Assembly (NCBI GenBank): GCA_037951105.1
Contig: JBAMJV010000882.1
Location: forward strand, 1 to 64,000
Direction of reading: 5' to 3'
Origin: Echinarachnius parma
Lineage: Eukaryota > Echinodermata > Echinoidea > Clypeasteroida > Echinarachniidae
DNA: 64,000 bases
The position numbers and the translations under genes are program-made. The notes below the pieces were generated by a model that was not told where the DNA came from, did no database searches, and saw nothing but the letters and a program-made list of their open reading frames with translations. Positions 61,917 to 64,000 of this stretch are shown here, in pieces (positions within the stretch are counted from its first letter, which is position 1; every line of letters starts with the position of its first letter).

Positions 61917-63230
61917 GAACGCAACATTTCGTCGTTGCATCATTTCCGGATTACATCCTGATCCTGGATATTGTGGACAGTTTTTAACGGATAATATTTG
62001 ACTGTTTTGTGAGCCTTATCGTGAGAGTGCAGTGCTCCGATTAGCAATGCTCATCATTTTATGATGACATCTAAGATACTGTGGACAGCCTCAATCTCTT
62101 GAATGATATTTTGACTGTGTATGAGCTTTTATTACGACACTAGGACTATTTATGGAAGAAGGTAAACGTGACTCTGATAGGGATGAAGGGTTCTGTGTTG
62201 GTATAAATTGTTCTTTGTGTGAACAGTTTACAAATGTATGAACCCTTTCAAACTCTTAAATAATATTTGACTGGTTCTGAGCCCAAGTAGGACACTGGCT
62301 ATTAAAGGAAGAATGGTAGTCTGGTCTTATATGTGACTGGCTATAGCAAAACCCTGCACTTGTTGGTAAAAATCAAAATGTAGATTATCATACCATTATA
62401 AAGGCCTCATTACAAGCTTTCTTTTGATGCTTTGTTCTAAAGATTTGGTCAATAATTGGCGAAGACATGATTGTTTCAATTTTACAATCATAAGTCTTAT
62501 ACACACAGTATGAGCACTTAAAATGCCCATTTCCTCAAAACATGAATTACCGACAAGTGCAGGGTTTTGCTATACATTTAGCTGGTCACATATGGTTCCT
62601 TGTGTGAAGAGTTTATAAAGTTTTGAACCACTTTTAAGTCTTCATCATGAGAGTTCAATCTGACAGATTTAAGCTCTTGTATAGTACTAGAAGGATGTTT
62701 TGGTGACATTGGTCATTTTGTGTGAGCCTCTACTATCAAAATGAAATGCAACATCTACAGGACGTAGAGTGGAAATTTAGAAAAACGCAAAGGCTATGTA
62801 TACATCTTTGCTCACTCAACTATTATGTAGCCTACATTGTAGATGTTTATCGATTTCACATTTTCTTATGTGCAGAGCAATTCTATATTGACATGTTTTG
62901 CTAATACCTTGGACAAAAGTCCAGTTTGAAAATTACAATTGGTTTCAACTGGTTTCAGATTTAATTGGATTGCAATTGGTTCCAGTTGAAACCAGTTGCT
63001 GATACAAAACTTTCCAGTTGGGAGATGTATTTCCAGATGTACACTTCAAATTGTACCCCTTGGAAACATTTGAAACTAAACTGGGTCACTTATCACTTCT
63101 TCAGAGCGACACACATTAAAATCCAAAGCATAAAAATAAATCATAATTGGGCATAGCTTAGCTATAATATTCCTCAGCAAGCACATCTAAACAAAATTAT
63201 GTTTGATTTAGTCAACAAAGAATAAAATAA
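61917..63230 (+). other. NAA50 3' UTR and downstream flank
   Basis: It starts after the TGA at 61914. AATAAA occurs at 63135 and 63221, so the 3' UTR may reach about 1.2-1.3 kb if these are used. It contains the inverted-repeat element at 62327-62595. No further gene was seen. Confidence 0.5.
62327..62595. mobile_element. MITE in the NAA50 3' UTR region
   Basis: ATATGTGACTGGCTATAGCA then AAACCCTGCACTTGT faces ACAAGTGCAGGGTTTTGCTA then TAGCTGGTCACATAT. About 270 bp, able to fold as a hairpin if transcribed. Confidence 0.8.
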
Positions 63231-63612
63231 GGTGAAATCGCAAGAGGTAATTTTTCAAAAATTACAGAAACTTCCCCCGCCTTCCGAGCACTGAGCTCGG
63301 TACGGACAATAGCCAGTCTGGTGGTTACATAACCCGGCTTTGATGTTGAATGAATAGCTATTGAAAGTTCTGAATAGACCGCCTTTCGTGGAGGTTCGCA
63401 GCGAGCAGTTTCTGTGATTTTTGTAAAGTGACCTGTAGCGATTCCATCGCATTTTTCTCTTTTATGGCAAAAGCAACCTTTCAATTTTTCAGATATGCTT
63501 CATAAGGAGAATGATAGCTTATCTGTGTCTAAATATGATTCAATTTGATGCTATGGATTTTAGTGAGCGTCGCTCTGAAGAAGTGATAAGTTTCTTTTGG
63601 AGCCCAGTTTAG
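63074..63612. mobile_element. Inverted-repeat element with a nested palindrome
   Basis: AACTAAACTGGG and TTATCACTTCTTCAGAGCGA at the left face CGCTCTGAAGAAGTGATAAG and CCCAGTTTAGT at the right. Inside, AAAAATTACAGAAACTTC (63257) faces GCAGTTTCTGTGATTTTT (63404), a second inverted pair. Confidence 0.7.
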
Positions 63613-63654
63613 TATGAGAGGAACAGACAATATGGCTTTAAATTTAAATGACAT

Positions 63655-64000
63655 AGAAACGTCAAGGAATTAACAAGTTGTGACCTTTTGTCTGAAATGG
63701 ACGGAATTACCTAAGTTCAGATTGTCTTAAAAATTTGGCTCCCTCTCTTATTTGACTGTGTTGTTTGTTCGGGTACAATACATATGGAAAAGGTCTGATC
63801 AGACGTCCCAGTCAAATGGGGGACGGCACTATATTTGAAGTGAAAGTCTTAATTTTGGTAATTCCGTAATTTTTTTGTCCACCATTTTGAACAAACGGTC
63901 ATAACTTTCTTCTTTCTTGACCGATTTAACTCAAACCGTTACGTATTATTCCTACAAATCTGCTTATTATAGTAAAAATAAGAATTTACCTCGGTTTCAT
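63655..64000. other. Window end with two ACGGAATTAC-type motifs
   Basis: GGACGGAATTACC at about 63699 and GGTAATTCCGTAA at about 63858 form an inverted pair resembling the motif of the type 1 element at 35900. Boundaries are not visible before the window ends. Confidence 0.35.

Overview
This is animal nuclear DNA: AT-rich, with GT-AG introns, vertebrate-like protein sequences and many small inverted-repeat transposons. An intact non-LTR retrotransposon with 2A (ribosome-skipping) peptides and the repertoire of TTAA- and TA-flanked short elements fit a marine invertebrate deuterostome, most likely an echinoderm. The sequence alone does not settle the species.

Three host genes are supported exon by exon. 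(1) A G-protein gamma subunit on + (two coding exons, 3188-7322, 72 aa, prenylation box CNVI). (2) The V-ATPase catalytic subunit A gene, ATP6V1A, on - (13 coding exons between 40285 and 16648, 614 aa, all junctions in phase). (3) The N-terminal acetyltransferase NAA50 on + (five coding exons between 47222 and 61916, 169 aa). ATP6V1A and NAA50 lie head to head, as I recall them in the human genome, so this looks like old microsynteny with a spacer stretched to about 6.9 kb.

Layout: 1-3187 flank with short transposons; 3188-7322 G-gamma with a 3.9 kb intron; 7323-16647 intergenic repeats and the ATP6V1A 3' side; 16648-40285 ATP6V1A, whose last intron holds a 5.1 kb antisense LINE (1473-aa ORF with a duplicated 2A module) and whose first intron holds a 3.2 kb unclassified transposon and a satellite-bearing transposon; 40286-47221 divergent intergenic region; 47222-61916 NAA50, whose intron 1 holds a 4.3 kb foldback element and whose intron 4 holds a nest of three transposons, the largest 4272 bp; 61917-64000 3' UTR and flank.

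Two things stand out. First, at least eight of the 13 ATP6V1A exons and one NAA50 exon have a partial, mostly decayed copy nearby in the adjoining intron, usually displaced by about 155-210 bp. The same displacement recurs in non-coding sequence and inside transposons, so short local duplication appears pervasive. Second, two large ORF-poor elements (35900-39127 and 57214-61485) share an unusual architecture: tips starting GGG, 4-bp target duplications, and scattered arrays of a 12-13 bp motif with an ACGGA core, sometimes in pairs exactly 21 bp apart. They look like two branches of one transposon group that I cannot name.
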